A stretch of DNA of 64,000 nt, taken from contig NCGF01000017.1 of NCBI GenBank assembly GCA_002281485.1, positions 1 through 64,000 on the forward strand, given 5' to 3'. The notes below the pieces were generated by a model, which worked only from the letters and a program-made list of their open reading frames with translations, had not been told where the DNA came from and did no database searches. This DNA comes from Sphingomonas sp. 28-66-16. GTDB lineage: Bacteria > Pseudomonadota > Alphaproteobacteria > Sphingomonadales > Sphingomonadaceae. How positions within the stretch are numbered: the first letter of the stretch is position 1; each line of letters opens with the position of its first letter. The position numbers and the translations under genes are program-made. This document shows positions 35,281 through 46,788 of this stretch, one piece after another.

Positions 35281-37694
35281 CCGATTTCCTCCTCGAACTG
35301 CGCTCCGAGGAAATTCCCGCGCGCATGCAGGCCAAGGCCCGCGACGATCTCGCGCGGCTCTTCACCGCCGAACTCGCCGCCGCCGGGCTCCCGGCGCCGG
35401 TGATCACCACCTTCGCCACCCCGCGCCGCCTGACGCTCGTCGCGCGCGACCTGCCGCTCGAAACCGCCGCCGTGTCGGAAGAGACCAAGGGGCCGAAGAC
35501 CAGCGCGCCACCGCAGGCGCTGGAGGGGTTCCTGCGCAAGACCGGCCTCGCCCGCGACCAGCTCGTCGAGCGCGACGGGGTGTTCTTCGCGGTGATCGAC
35601 AAGCCCGGCCGCGCCACCGCCGATGTGCTGGCCGAGGCGATCCCGCGTATCATCCGCGGCTTTCCCTGGCCCAAATCGATGCGCTGGGGCGATGCCTCGC
35701 TCTCGACCGAGAGCCTGAAATGGGTGCGCCCGCTGCAGGGCATCGTCGCGCTGCTTGGGCAGGACGTGGTCCCCTGCGAGATCGCCGGCATCGTCAGCGG
35801 GCGCGACACGATGGGCCACCGGTTCCATTCTTCGGGCGCCATCGGCATCGCCAGTGCGGCGAGCTATGCCGATCAGCTCCGCGACGCCCATGTCATCGTC
35901 GACCAGGACGAACGCGCGCAGATCATCGCGCTCGGCGCGACGATGGCTGCGCGCAAGGCGGGGCTCGAGCTGATCAGGGACGAAGGGCTGCTCGCCGAAA
36001 ATGCCGGGCTCACCGAATGGCCGGTGCCGCTGCTCGGCCGCTTCGACGACGCCTTCCTTGAAGTCCCGCCCGAGGTCATCCAGCTGACCGCGCGGGTGAA
36101 CCAGAAATATTTCGTGTGCTCGGACAGCGACGGCAAACTGGCCAACGCCTTCGTCTGCACCGCCAATATCGACGCCGAGGACGGCGGCGCGCGGATCATC
36201 GACGGCAACCGCAAGGTGCTCGCGGCGCGGCTGTCGGACGCGAAATTCTTCTACGACACCGATCTGAAGGTGCCGCTCGAGGAACAGGCCAAAAAGCTCG
36301 ACCGGATCGTGTTCCACGAGAGATTGGGGACGGTCGCGGACAAGGTCGATCGTATCGCCAAACTGGCCCGGTGGCTGGTTGAGGAGGGGATCGTGATCGA
36401 AAAGCCCCTCCCCTTCAGGGGAGGGGTTGGGGTGGGGGCCGTCCCCACAACCCTGGGTCTCGGTGAGACTGACACCCCCCGCTCCAACCCCTCCCCTGAA
36501 GGGGAGGGGCTCAAGGAACTCGCCACCCTCGCCGAACGCGCCGCCCGCCTCTGCAAGGCCGATCTCGTCACCGGGATGGTCGGCGAATTCCCCGAGCTGC
36601 AGGGCGTGATGGGCGGATACTACGCGGCAGCCCAGGGCGAAGACCCCCGCGTCGCCGCCGCAATACGCGATCACTACAAGCCGGTGGGCGCAGGCGACGA
36701 TGTGCCCACCGATCCGGTGACGGTGGCGGTGAGTTTGGCGGATAAGCTGGATACGATTGCTACGTTTTTTCTCAAGGGGATGGCACCCACCGGCAGTCGC
36801 GACCCTTTTGCCCTACGTCGGGCAGCTCTTGGCTGCATCGAATTGATGACTCGAAACAGGTTGCGGGTTTCCCTTGCTTGGCCACTCACAATTCCGATGA
36901 CGATTGTGGTCGGCCAGGAAATAGCAAATTCTGCTATTTCGGATGCTGGAAACGCAATTACCTCGCTGCTATCGTTAGGCTACGACCTGTCTGGGGTCGA
37001 CATCGCAAACATTGAAACCTTTGCTCGTGATCGAGCGATGTCGGAAGAAGCGAAGTCTATCGTTTTAGACGGCATAATTGAACCTTCTCGTGCTTCCGTG
37101 ATCGATTTCTTCGCCGACCGCCTCAAAGTCCAGCAGCGCGAAGCCGGCGTCCGGCATGACCTGATTGACGCGGTGTTCGCGCTGGGTGGCGAGGATGATC
37201 TCGTCCGGCTGCTCGCCCGCGTCCATGCGTTGCAGGCGTTCATCGGCACCGCCGACGGCGCGAACCTGCTCGCGGGGTACAAGCGCGCGGCGAATATTCT
37301 GAAGAAGGAACTCCCCGTCACCCCGGCCCCCGTGCCGGGGTTCACCGCGCCGCAGGCGACGGCGGCGGGCGGGGCGCCGTGGACCCCGGAACACGTCCGG
37401 GGTGACGGTGGGGATGGGGAAATCGACTTGCCCTACACCCCCGAACCCGCCGAGGCCGCGCTCATCGCGGCGCTCGATGCGGCGGAACCCGCCGCTGCCG
37501 CCGCCGTTGCTGCAGAGGATTTCGAAGGCGCGATGGCGGCGCTTGCCACTCTGCGCGCGCCGATCGATGCGTTTTTCGAATCCGTGATCGTCAACGATCC
37601 CGACCCGACCAAGCGCGCGGCACGGCTGGCATTGTTGGAAAAAGTGCGCAATGCGGTTCACGGCGTGGCGGATTTCTCGAAGATCGAAGGATGA
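35277..37694 (+). CDS. glyS: Glycyl-tRNA synthetase beta subunit with in-frame repeat insertions
   Basis: tRNA-binding subunit of GlyRS. The start [19 protein letters not shown], the HD-like [16 protein letters not shown] and C-terminal [21 protein letters not shown] ... [14 protein letters not shown] match GlyS. At 805 residues it is about 100 longer than usual. Two palindromic repeat elements add peptides at about residues 376-412 and 680-711. Between them, about residues 488-610, the DNA is far poorer in GC than the rest and includes a stretch with no counterpart that I recall in other GlyS proteins. The frame stays open throughout, so a functional protein is possible. GTG start overlaps the glyQ stop. 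Confidence 0.93.
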   Translation: MTDFLLELRSEEIPARMQAKARDDLARLFTAELAAAGLPAPVITTFATPRRLTLVARDLPLETAAVSEETKGPKTSAPPQALEGFLRKTGLARDQLVERDGVFFAVIDKPGRATADVLAEAIPRIIRGFPWPKSMRWGDASLSTESLKWVRPLQGIVALLGQDVVPCEIAGIVSGRDTMGHRFHSSGAIGIASAASYADQLRDAHVIVDQDERAQIIALGATMAARKAGLELIRDEGLLAENAGLTEWPVPLLGRFDDAFLEVPPEVIQLTARVNQKYFVCSDSDGKLANAFVCTANIDAEDGGARIIDGNRKVLAARLSDAKFFYDTDLKVPLEEQAKKLDRIVFHERLGTVADKVDRIAKLARWLVEEGIVIEKPLPFRGGVGVGAVPTTLGLGETDTPRSNPSPEGEGLKELATLAERAARLCKADLVTGMVGEFPELQGVMGGYYAAAQGEDPRVAAAIRDHYKPVGAGDDVPTDPVTVAVSLADKLDTIATFFLKGMAPTGSRDPFALRRAALGCIELMTRNRLRVSLAWPLTIPMTIVVGQEIANSAISDAGNAITSLLSLGYDLSGVDIANIETFARDRAMSEEAKSIVLDGIIEPSRASVIDFFADRLKVQQREAGVRHDLIDAVFALGGEDDLVRLLARVHALQAFIGTADGANLLAGYKRAANILKKELPVTPAPVPGFTAPQATAAGGAPWTPEHVRGDGGDGEIDLPYTPEPAEAALIAALDAAEPAAAAAVAAEDFEGAMAALATLRAPIDAFFESVIVNDPDPTKRAARLALLEKVRNAVHGVADFSKIEG
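36403..36511. repeat. Palindromic repeat family A copy 1, inside glyS
   Basis: CCCCTCCCCTTCAGGGGAGGGG at the left recurs as a near-identical stem at the right end, flanking GGGTTGGGGTGGGG and its complement. It is translated in frame as part of GlyS (the segment beginning [13 protein letters not shown]). Sister copies are at 37705 and 60239. Confidence 0.9.
37315..37408. repeat. REP-like palindromic element, family D copy 4, inside glyS
   Basis: CCGTCACCCCGGCCCCCGTG at the left pairs with CACGTCCGGGGTGACGG at the right, the same layout as the intergenic copies at 11921, 18213 and 29643. It is translated in frame near the GlyS C-terminus ([13 protein letters not shown] onward). Confidence 0.9.
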
Positions 37695-37704
37695 CAATTC
37701 ATCA

Positions 37705-37804
37705 CCCCGCCCCTTTAGGGGAGGGGACGGGGGTGGGGGCTGTCCACACGTGCGACGCTTGGGGAAAGCCCCCACCCCAACCCCTCCGCTAAAGGGGAGG
37801 GGCT
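37705..37804. repeat. Palindromic repeat family A copy 2
   Basis: Same layout as 36403-36511, with CCCCTTTAGGGGAGGGG and its partner. It fills most of the 124-base gap between glyS and ppdK; its right edge runs directly into the AAGGAG that serves ppdK. Confidence 0.9.
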
Positions 37805-37818
37805 TGAAGGAGCAAGAA

Positions 37819-40500
<2,682 letters not shown>

Positions 40501-40534
40501 TCCGTCTACAAGCCGGGCAAATGCGGGGGAGGCC

Positions 40535-41110
40535 ATGAAGAGCTGGGGGCGGCTGCTGCTGTGCGGGATCGTCGGCGGCGTGATCGGCAGCGGCGGGGCG
40601 ATCTGGAGCGTGCGCGCAGGGTCGCTCGGGATGCAGACCGCGATCGGGCCGTGGCAGACCGGGCGCGACTTCGGCACCGCCAGGGCGAGCCCCTATATAC
40701 GGGCAGTGGTGGCGTTGCGGGGGCTGCTGGCGCTGCCCGCGCACGAGGCGCGCTACTATACGGCGGCGACCGACAGCGCGGGGCGGCCGCTCGACGGCAA
40801 CTGCCGCTATCGGATCGAGGGCGGGGCGCTGCCGGCGGCGTGGTGGAGCCTGACGCTCTATGATCCTGCCGGCTATCTCGTCGACAATTCGGCGGGCATC
40901 CACGCGATCGGCAGCGCCGGTCTGCCCCCCGCCGAGGCGGTACACTGGACGGTGACGATGGCGCCCGATCGACAGCCGGGCCATTGGCTGCCGACCGGGC
41001 GCGCGCGCCGGGTCCAGCTGACGCTGCGGGCCTATCTGCCGCAGGACGGGGGCACAGGCGATCTCACCACGGCGCAGTTGCCGGTCATCACGCGCGAGGG
41101 CTGCGCATGA
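40535..41110 (+). CDS. DUF1214 domain protein
   Basis: A 191-residue protein with an N-terminal membrane anchor (LLLCGIVGGVIGSGGAIWSV) and the DUF1214 beta-rich domain, including the typical YTAATDSAGRPLDGNCRYRI and WWSLTLYDPAGYLVDN segments. The function of the family is unknown. A DUF1254 gene follows with a four-base overlap. In many bacteria DUF1254 and DUF1214 occur within one protein; here they are separate, each anchored by its own helix. Confidence 0.88.
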   Translation: MKSWGRLLLCGIVGGVIGSGGAIWSVRAGSLGMQTAIGPWQTGRDFGTARASPYIRAVVALRGLLALPAHEARYYTAATDSAGRPLDGNCRYRIEGGALPAAWWSLTLYDPAGYLVDNSAGIHAIGSAGLPPAEAVHWTVTMAPDRQPGHWLPTGRARRVQLTLRAYLPQDGGTGDLTTAQLPVITREGCA

Positions 41111-41631
41111 TCAGGCGGTGGCTGGCGCCGATGATGCTCGGGCTGTTCTGCGGTCTGCTCGCCTGGCACGCGACGCTGGCGATCGTGCCGCGGGCGCTGA
41201 TGGCGCTGGCGGTCAATCGTGTCGCGCGGGCCGGCGGCATCAATCACATGACCCACGCGGCGCTAATCACCGCCAAGTCGCGCGCGATCGTCCGCCCGAG
41301 CCCCGATCTGCTCTATTCGTCGTGCCCGTTCGACGTCGCGGCGGCGCCGGTGCTGGTCGATGTCGCGCCGATCGACGCGCCCTATTGGTCGCTGTCGATC
41401 TTCGATTCGCGCACCAACGTCGCGTTCGTCCGCAACAACCGGGAGGCTGGCGGCAAGCCGGTGCGCGTGGCGATCGCCCTGGCGGGGCAGGCGGTGCCGC
41501 CGGGATATCTGCCCGTCCGTGTCGATGGCCGGCGCGGGGTCGCACTGGTGCGGGTGCTGATCGATCGAACCCGACCGATCACCGCGATCGACGCGGCCCG
41601 CCGCGCCGCGCGCTGCGGGGTTGCCGGTTAG
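41107..41631 (+). CDS. DUF1254 domain protein
   Basis: A 174-residue partner of the DUF1214 protein. It has an N-terminal hydrophobic segment (MMLGLFCGLLAWHATLAIV) and the DUF1254-type body (NHMTHAALITAKSRAIVRPSPDLLYSSCPFDV; APYWSLSIFDSRTNVAFVRNN). Its ATG overlaps the DUF1214 stop. Role unknown, probably periplasmic or membrane-associated. The next gene is convergent, one base away. Confidence 0.88.
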   Translation: MIRRWLAPMMLGLFCGLLAWHATLAIVPRALMALAVNRVARAGGINHMTHAALITAKSRAIVRPSPDLLYSSCPFDVAAAPVLVDVAPIDAPYWSLSIFDSRTNVAFVRNNREAGGKPVRVAIALAGQAVPPGYLPVRVDGRRGVALVRVLIDRTRPITAIDAARRAARCGVAG

Positions 41632-41632
41632 G

Positions 41633-42691
41633 CTAATCGACGCTTTCGGGAACGGGGTGCGCGGTCGGGAACCGTGCCTGATGTGCGTCTTCGTCGCCCG
41701 ATCCGAGCAGCGCCGCCTGCAGCCGCCATTGTTCGCGCGCGATATAGCCCGCCGGCAGCCCGAGCCGACTTTCGAGCGCCAGTTCATCCTCGGCGCTCAG
41801 CCTTTCGATGTCCTCGGGCGTGGTGACCCCGAGCGCGCCGAGCCGCCCGGCGAGCGTGTCGTCCATGCCGCGGATCGCCAGCAAGCTCGAGCCGCCCCGA
41901 GCGGTGCGACCGGCGGCCGCTTCGGGTTCCCATGGCGGCGCGGGGCTCGCGTCGACCGGCGGCGCGTCGACCCGCTCGTCGGTCGCAGCGATCGGGTCGG
42001 GGTCCGGCTCGCGATCGGCCTGCATCGCCGGCTCGATCGTCTCGGGCAGCGATGCGTCCTCGATCGGCGCGGCTTCGCTCAATTCGACCGCATTCGTCTC
42101 GATGGTCGACATGGCCGGGGTATCTTCGGTTGTGTCGGTCGTGTCGGTGGTGTCGGTCGGGGGCGGGGCGGCGGTCTCCGCCTGCTCGTCGGTTGCGCCG
42201 ATCGCGGTCGATTGCGCCTCGGACGGTTCGGCGGGTTCGGGATCGGATTCCGGATCGCGCACCAGGGCCAGCAACGGCGTTTCGGCGACGGCTGGCGGCG
42301 CTTCCCCCGGCCCGATCATGGCGATCCGCACCTCGTCTTCGTCTTCGTGTTCGACGGCGGTGTCGACCGGCGCCGGATCGGCTACATCTGCGGTCGCCGC
42401 CGGTTCGACAGCGATCGGCGCCATGGCGGGCCCGGGGACAGTCGCTTGGGCGGTCGATGCCGGCTGATGCCGCTCCAGACTGGCGACAATCTGCTCGAGC
42501 GTTTCGATCCTGGCCGTCTTTTCGATATTCAGGGCATCGGTCTGGTCGCGATACTGCCGATAGAAATCGCGTTCCTGTTCGAAACGTTGTTGCCAGATCC
42601 GGCCGTTCCGGTTGGTCAGGTATCCCGCGATCCACCCGATGGCCAACATGGTGGCGAGGATGACGATCTCGATAGGCGTGGGCATCGGCAT
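41633..42691 (-). CDS. Membrane-anchored acidic protein with a helix-hairpin-helix-like C-terminus
   Basis: A 352-residue protein of unknown function. It has an N-terminal transmembrane helix (IEIVILATMLAIGWIAGYL), a short coiled coil (QQRFEQERDFYRQYRDQTDALNIEKTARIETLEQIVASLERH), and a long acidic Ala/Pro/Glu/Asp linker (about 75-270) with a TDTTDTTDTT run. The end (LAIRGMDDTLAGRLGALGVTTPEDIERLS) resembles the helix-hairpin-helix found in DUF4332/RpoA-like ends. It lies downstream of the Tad genes on the same strand, which hints at but does not prove a link. Confidence 0.72.
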   Translation of the reverse strand: MPMPTPIEIVILATMLAIGWIAGYLTNRNGRIWQQRFEQERDFYRQYRDQTDALNIEKTARIETLEQIVASLERHQPASTAQATVPGPAMAPIAVEPAATADVADPAPVDTAVEHEDEDEVRIAMIGPGEAPPAVAETPLLALVRDPESDPEPAEPSEAQSTAIGATDEQAETAAPPPTDTTDTTDTTEDTPAMSTIETNAVELSEAAPIEDASLPETIEPAMQADREPDPDPIAATDERVDAPPVDASPAPPWEPEAAAGRTARGGSSLLAIRGMDDTLAGRLGALGVTTPEDIERLSAEDELALESRLGLPAGYIAREQWRLQAALLGSGDEDAHQARFPTAHPVPESVD

Positions 42692-42765
42692 GATCTTGCC
42701 TCAAGGCGATTCTGGTCGTTAACCATTGTGCCCGCTGGATCGATCTCGATCAAGCTTTGCCGGCC

Positions 42766-43773
42766 TCAGATTCCGCCCTTGAAAGCGTCCGAAATCGAAC
42801 ACGCCGCCGGGCCCAGAATGACGACGAACAGCGTCGGCAGGATGAACAGGATGAGCGGAATGGTCATGATCGCGGGCAGCCGCGCCGCCTTTTCCTCGGC
42901 GCGCATCATGCGTTCGTTGCGGAACTCGGCCGAAAGCACGCGCAGCGCCGAGGCCAGCGGCGTGCCGTATTTTTCGGTCTGTACCATCGTCGTGACGACG
43001 CCTTTCACGGCATCGAGATCGACCCGCATCGCCAGGTTTTCGAATGCCTGGCGGCGCTCGGCGAGAAAGCCGAGCTCGATCGCCGTCAGCGTGAATTCGT
43101 CGCCGAGCTCGGGATAGGCGCGCCCCAGTTCGCGAGCGACGCGGTTGAAGGCGGCGTCGACGGTCAGTCCCGCTTCGGCACAGATCACCAGCAGATCGAG
43201 CGCATCGGGTAAGCCCTTGCGAATGCCGTCGGAGCGTTTGGTGACCTTGTTCTTCAGATAGAGGTCGGGCGCCTTGTAGGCGAGCAGGATCGTCACCGCG
43301 ACCACACCATAGGCCTTGATCGGCGACCAGGTCGCGAACATCTCGGTCCCGTAGACGAGGTAGATGATGATCCCGCCGAACACGACCGGCAACACCATCC
43401 GCGCGAAGATGACCGCGACGGCATATTCCTTCGAGCGAATGCCGGCCTGCATCAGCTTGAGCTGAACCGATTTGACCTGGCTTTCCTGCAACACCTTGAG
43501 CGACTGGAGGACGCCGCGAATGCGATCGGTCGTCAGGTTCTGCTTGACCAGCTTGGCACGACGCTTCGAGGTCGAAGCGGTGATGCCCGCCTTGAGCTGT
43601 TCGCGGCGATCATTGAGCGCCTTGACGCGCTTGGCCATCGGATCGCGCGCCGTGGTGGCCGCATAGATCGCCACGAGCACCATGAACGCGGCGACGCCCG
43701 CGAGCAGCGTCGCGACGTTGAACACATCGACCCCGAGGATCGTCGGCCCGCCTGATGCTCCGCTGATTTGCAC
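42766..43773 (-). CDS. tadC: Tad pilus inner-membrane platform protein TadC
   Basis: A 335-residue type II secretion F-domain protein. The GspF-type core contains LPDALDLLVICAEAGLTVDAAFNRVARELG and ELGFLAERRQAFENLAMRVD, with flanking membrane helices at the start, at about 115-175 and at the end. It forms, with TadB, the platform on which the CpaF/TadA ATPase would act. GTG start with AGGAAC upstream. Follows tadB by 18 bases. Confidence 0.93.
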   Translation of the reverse strand: MQISGASGGPTILGVDVFNVATLLAGVAAFMVLVAIYAATTARDPMAKRVKALNDRREQLKAGITASTSKRRAKLVKQNLTTDRIRGVLQSLKVLQESQVKSVQLKLMQAGIRSKEYAVAVIFARMVLPVVFGGIIIYLVYGTEMFATWSPIKAYGVVAVTILLAYKAPDLYLKNKVTKRSDGIRKGLPDALDLLVICAEAGLTVDAAFNRVARELGRAYPELGDEFTLTAIELGFLAERRQAFENLAMRVDLDAVKGVVTTMVQTEKYGTPLASALRVLSAEFRNERMMRAEEKAARLPAIMTIPLILFILPTLFVVILGPAACSISDAFKGGI

Positions 43774-43791
43774 GCTTCGTTCCTGTCCCGA

Positions 43792-44769
43792 TCAGATTTC
43801 GAAATTGACCATCTTGGCCATGATGAAGGCGCCGATTCCCATCCAGAGCAGCCCGCCGCCGCCAGCGACCATGAGCCGCTGGTCGATGAAGAAATTCTGC
43901 ATGTAGCTGCCGTTGATCATCCAGATCATGCCGAACACGATGAACGGCAGCGAGCCGACGATATAGGCCGAGGCCTTCGATTCGGACGACATCGCCTTGA
44001 TCTTGAGCTTCATCTGGCCGCGCATGCGCAGAACCGTCGCCAGATTGGCGAGCGTCTCGGCGAGATTGCCGCCGGTTTCGCGCTGGATCGCGATGGTGAT
44101 CACGAAGAACTGGAATTCGGGGGTGCCGAGCCGGTCGGCGGTCTCCTGAAGCGCCACGTCCATCGTCCGGCCGATCTTCATCTTGTCGGTGATCGACCGG
44201 AACTCGACCCCGACGGGGCCATCGACCTCGGTGCCGACGACCGCCATCGTCTCGGCGATCGGCAGGCCAGAGCGCAGCCCGCGGACGAGTAGCTCGATCG
44301 CATCGGGGAATTTGGCGTTGAACTTGGCGATCCGCCGCTTGATGAAGAAGCTGACGACCATGTGCGGCAAGCCGGCGCCGACGATGACCCCGATCAGCAG
44401 CCCGAGCAGCGGCGGCGCGCCCCGGATCCATAGCAATAGGCCGATCACGATGATCAGCCCGAAGGTTGCGCCGCCATATTGGCCGACCGTCCACGTCTTG
44501 CCGGTCTGGGCCAATCGTTTCTTGAGCAGTGCCGGATTGGGCAGGAAACGCATCATCGCGTTGTCCATCCGGGTCGTCTGATTGTTGGTGATGCGCCGCA
44601 TCTTCGCTTCGACGAGCGACGATGCCGAGCCATTGTGGCGCTCTGAGACGCTCTTCAGACGGCGCGATTTCGCGCGTTCGGGCGACGGTCCGGCGAAGGC
44701 GAAGAACAGCATGCCCAGCACGACCAGCGCGCCGAGGCACAGAATCATGATGGGCATCAATGCCTGCAC
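43792..44769 (-). CDS. tadB: Tad pilus inner-membrane platform protein TadB
   Basis: A 325-residue type II secretion F-domain protein, with FPDAIELLVRGLRSGLPIAETMAVVG, the ETGGNLAETLANLATVLRMR segment and C-terminal hydrophobic helices. It partners TadC. In most Tad loci a cpaF/tadA ATPase gene lies between cpaE and tadB; here only 53 bases separate cpaE and tadB. Start GTG 44769 is accepted; an in-frame ATG lies shortly downstream (codon 5). Confidence 0.93.
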   Translation of the reverse strand: MQALMPIMILCLGALVVLGMLFFAFAGPSPERAKSRRLKSVSERHNGSASSLVEAKMRRITNNQTTRMDNAMMRFLPNPALLKKRLAQTGKTWTVGQYGGATFGLIIVIGLLLWIRGAPPLLGLLIGVIVGAGLPHMVVSFFIKRRIAKFNAKFPDAIELLVRGLRSGLPIAETMAVVGTEVDGPVGVEFRSITDKMKIGRTMDVALQETADRLGTPEFQFFVITIAIQRETGGNLAETLANLATVLRMRGQMKLKIKAMSSESKASAYIVGSLPFIVFGMIWMINGSYMQNFFIDQRLMVAGGGGLLWMGIGAFIMAKMVNFEI

Positions 44770-44797
44770 CAGCCGTCCCTTCGTCCTGTCATCATCG

Positions 44798-44816
44798 GCT
44801 GCCCATCATGGGCAGC
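44798..44816. other. Perfect 19-base palindrome between cpaE and tadB
   Basis: GCTGCCCAT, one base, ATGGGCAGC. It sits in the 53-base gap within the operon, at the place where cpaF is expected. It could be an attenuator, an mRNA-processing stem or the scar of a deletion. There is no T-run, so it is not a classic terminator. Confidence 0.7.
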
Positions 44817-44822
44817 ACGCCT

Positions 44823-46127
44823 TCATTTGGCCTTGGCGGCCCGTTTCGGAATGAGCGCCTTGAGATCGCCGAACTTGCCCATCAGCGATCCCGAAGCGCC
44901 TGCCTGTTTGGCGGCCTTGCCTGCTTTGCTCGGCGCCTCGATCGCTGCGCCGTCGGCGGTCGCCAGCAAGCGTGTCGCGAGATCGGCGAGCGGGTTGATC
45001 GCCTTCACGCCCTTGCCCACTTCGGCCAGCGGCTTGCCCAGCTTGGCGGCCTGCGCGGCGGTCTTCTGATCGAAGCCGATCGTGAAATCGATTTTGCGTT
45101 CGATCGATCCTTCGAAATCCTTGCGACTGATCTCCAGCGGCGCATTGGCATGGACCTTGTTCGCGACGACGAAGACCTGGGTCTGCGGCGCATTCGATTT
45201 CAGCCAAGACAGGATCCGGATCGAATCGCGCGCCGCCGCCAGCGTCAGTTCGGTAACGACCACGGCCAGCTGAACATCGCTGATCAGGTGCGGGTGGTTG
45301 ACGAGCATGGCGCGCGGCAGATCGGTGATCGTGCACTCGAACGCCGCCCGCATCTCCTCCTGCAACTGATAGAAGGCCGAGCCGTCGCTGATCACGGGCG
45401 AATTGATCGGCGCTTCGGCCGACAGGATCGACAGCTTTTCGCTCGATTTGACCATGGCACGTTCGATGAACAGCCCGTCGATGCGGCTCGGATTTTCGAT
45501 CGCATCGGTGAGGCCGCGGCCGGGCTCGAGATCGAGCGCCAGCGCGCCGGTACCGAAATGGACGTCGAGATCGAGCAGCGCGGTCGTGCGCCCCGCCTTC
45601 TCGCTGATCAGCCAAGCGAGCGAGGTCGCGATCGTCGATGCGCCGACGCCGCCGCGCGTGCCGATCACGGCAGCCGAGCAATGCGGCCGCTCCATCGACG
45701 TATCGACGACTTTCGGCGCGTTGAGCATCGCCTGCGCGGTCGCAAAGGCATCGCGCAGCATTTCCGAGTTGAGCGGCTTGAGGAGATAATCCTGAATGCC
45801 GCTGGCGACCAGATCGCGATACAGCCGGACGTCGTTCACCTGCCCGGCGGCGATCACGACGGTGCCCGGCTCGCAGACCTCGGCAAGCGCGTTGATGTCG
45901 TTGAGCGGATCGCCGCTTTCGGACAGATCGACGAACAGGATATGCGGGCTGGCCGAAACCGACAACGACTGGACCGCGTTGCGCAGCCCGCCCTTGTTGA
46001 CCTTTTCGGGCGCCCAGCCGAGCTCGACGGCGATCGGTCGGAGGGCCTCCGCCGTGGTCTCGTCGCAGACGAACGCGACGAACGGCTCGCGCGTCCCGGG
46101 ACGACCGCTGGACCAGGGAGCGTTCAT
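44823..46127 (-). CDS. cpaE: Tad pilus localisation ATPase CpaE
   Basis: A 434-residue protein with an N-terminal receiver-like domain (FVAFVCDETTAEALRPI; IQDYLLKPLNSEML) and a ParA/MinD-type ATPase domain (about 145-390). The deviant Walker A reads VIGTRGGVGASTIATSLAW, with alanine replacing the usual lysine, as in other CpaE proteins. TALLDLDVHFGTGALALDL follows. CpaE places the secretion apparatus at the cell pole. Its ATG shares a base with the cpaD stop (TAATG). Confidence 0.93.
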   Translation of the reverse strand: MNAPWSSGRPGTREPFVAFVCDETTAEALRPIAVELGWAPEKVNKGGLRNAVQSLSVSASPHILFVDLSESGDPLNDINALAEVCEPGTVVIAAGQVNDVRLYRDLVASGIQDYLLKPLNSEMLRDAFATAQAMLNAPKVVDTSMERPHCSAAVIGTRGGVGASTIATSLAWLISEKAGRTTALLDLDVHFGTGALALDLEPGRGLTDAIENPSRIDGLFIERAMVKSSEKLSILSAEAPINSPVISDGSAFYQLQEEMRAAFECTITDLPRAMLVNHPHLISDVQLAVVVTELTLAAARDSIRILSWLKSNAPQTQVFVVANKVHANAPLEISRKDFEGSIERKIDFTIGFDQKTAAQAAKLGKPLAEVGKGVKAINPLADLATRLLATADGAAIEAPSKAGKAAKQAGASGSLMGKFGDLKALIPKRAAKAK

Positions 46128-46762
46128 TACTTGCCGCCTCCGACGCTTTCGGTCTTCAGACCGCCGGCGCCCGTATTGGGGGCCTTGCGCAGCGTCTCGA
46201 TCGCCTTGTTCGACGTGGCCGGATCGGACAGCGAACCGCCCGGCTGGCCGCGCACCAGATCTTCGGGCCGCGCGACCATCGAGGCGAGGTTCGAATTGAT
46301 CGAACAGCCCTGGTTCGACGACGTATGGGATTCGAAATTGGGCTTGTCGTTGCGGCTGAAATCGGGGCAGCCCGGGACGCTGGCGGTCATTCGGCTGACG
46401 ACGACACGGACCGTGCCGGGGGTCAGTTCGGCGGCGGTGATCGGCGCACGCTCGTCGAGGAACATGCCGTAGCGCGCGACCAGCCCGCCGATCTCGCCGC
46501 GCGCGCCGGGGGCAGCGCCGGCGGGATCGTCCACCGCGATCCGGTCGCCATAGGCGAGCCGCAGCGATGCCATCCAGCCGGCCACCCGCTGGAGTTCGCC
46601 CGGCGCGAGGCGGCCATCGTCGGTGGTGACGTCGAACACATAATCGGTCCGCGCGACGACCGGCTGGTGAACCGATTCGAGGCCGCGATTCTTGGTGCCC
46701 TCGCAACCGCCGATCATCAGCATCGGCGCAACGAGCGCGATCATCGAGATTCGCAGAGTCAT
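46127..46762 (-). CDS. cpaD: Tad pilus lipoprotein CpaD
   Basis: A 211-residue outer-membrane lipoprotein with lipobox MIGGCEG. The CpaD-type domain contains APGELQRVAGWMASLRLAYGDRIAV, VVVSRMTASVPGCPDFSR and NQGCSINSNLASMVARPEDLVRG. It assists the CpaC secretin. ATG 46762 has GGGAGAAAG upstream and is preferred over the longer frame, which overlaps cpaC. Confidence 0.92.
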   Translation of the reverse strand: MTLRISMIALVAPMLMIGGCEGTKNRGLESVHQPVVARTDYVFDVTTDDGRLAPGELQRVAGWMASLRLAYGDRIAVDDPAGAAPGARGEIGGLVARYGMFLDERAPITAAELTPGTVRVVVSRMTASVPGCPDFSRNDKPNFESHTSSNQGCSINSNLASMVARPEDLVRGQPGGSLSDPATSNKAIETLRKAPNTGAGGLKTESVGGGK

Positions 46763-46788
46763 GGCTTTCTCCCTCGGGCGGCGGATGG

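Noticed and set aside
36403..37408. Repeats in glyS as evidence of a pseudogene
   Set aside because: The frame is open throughout, the conserved domains on both sides are intact, and glyQ overlaps it in the normal way.
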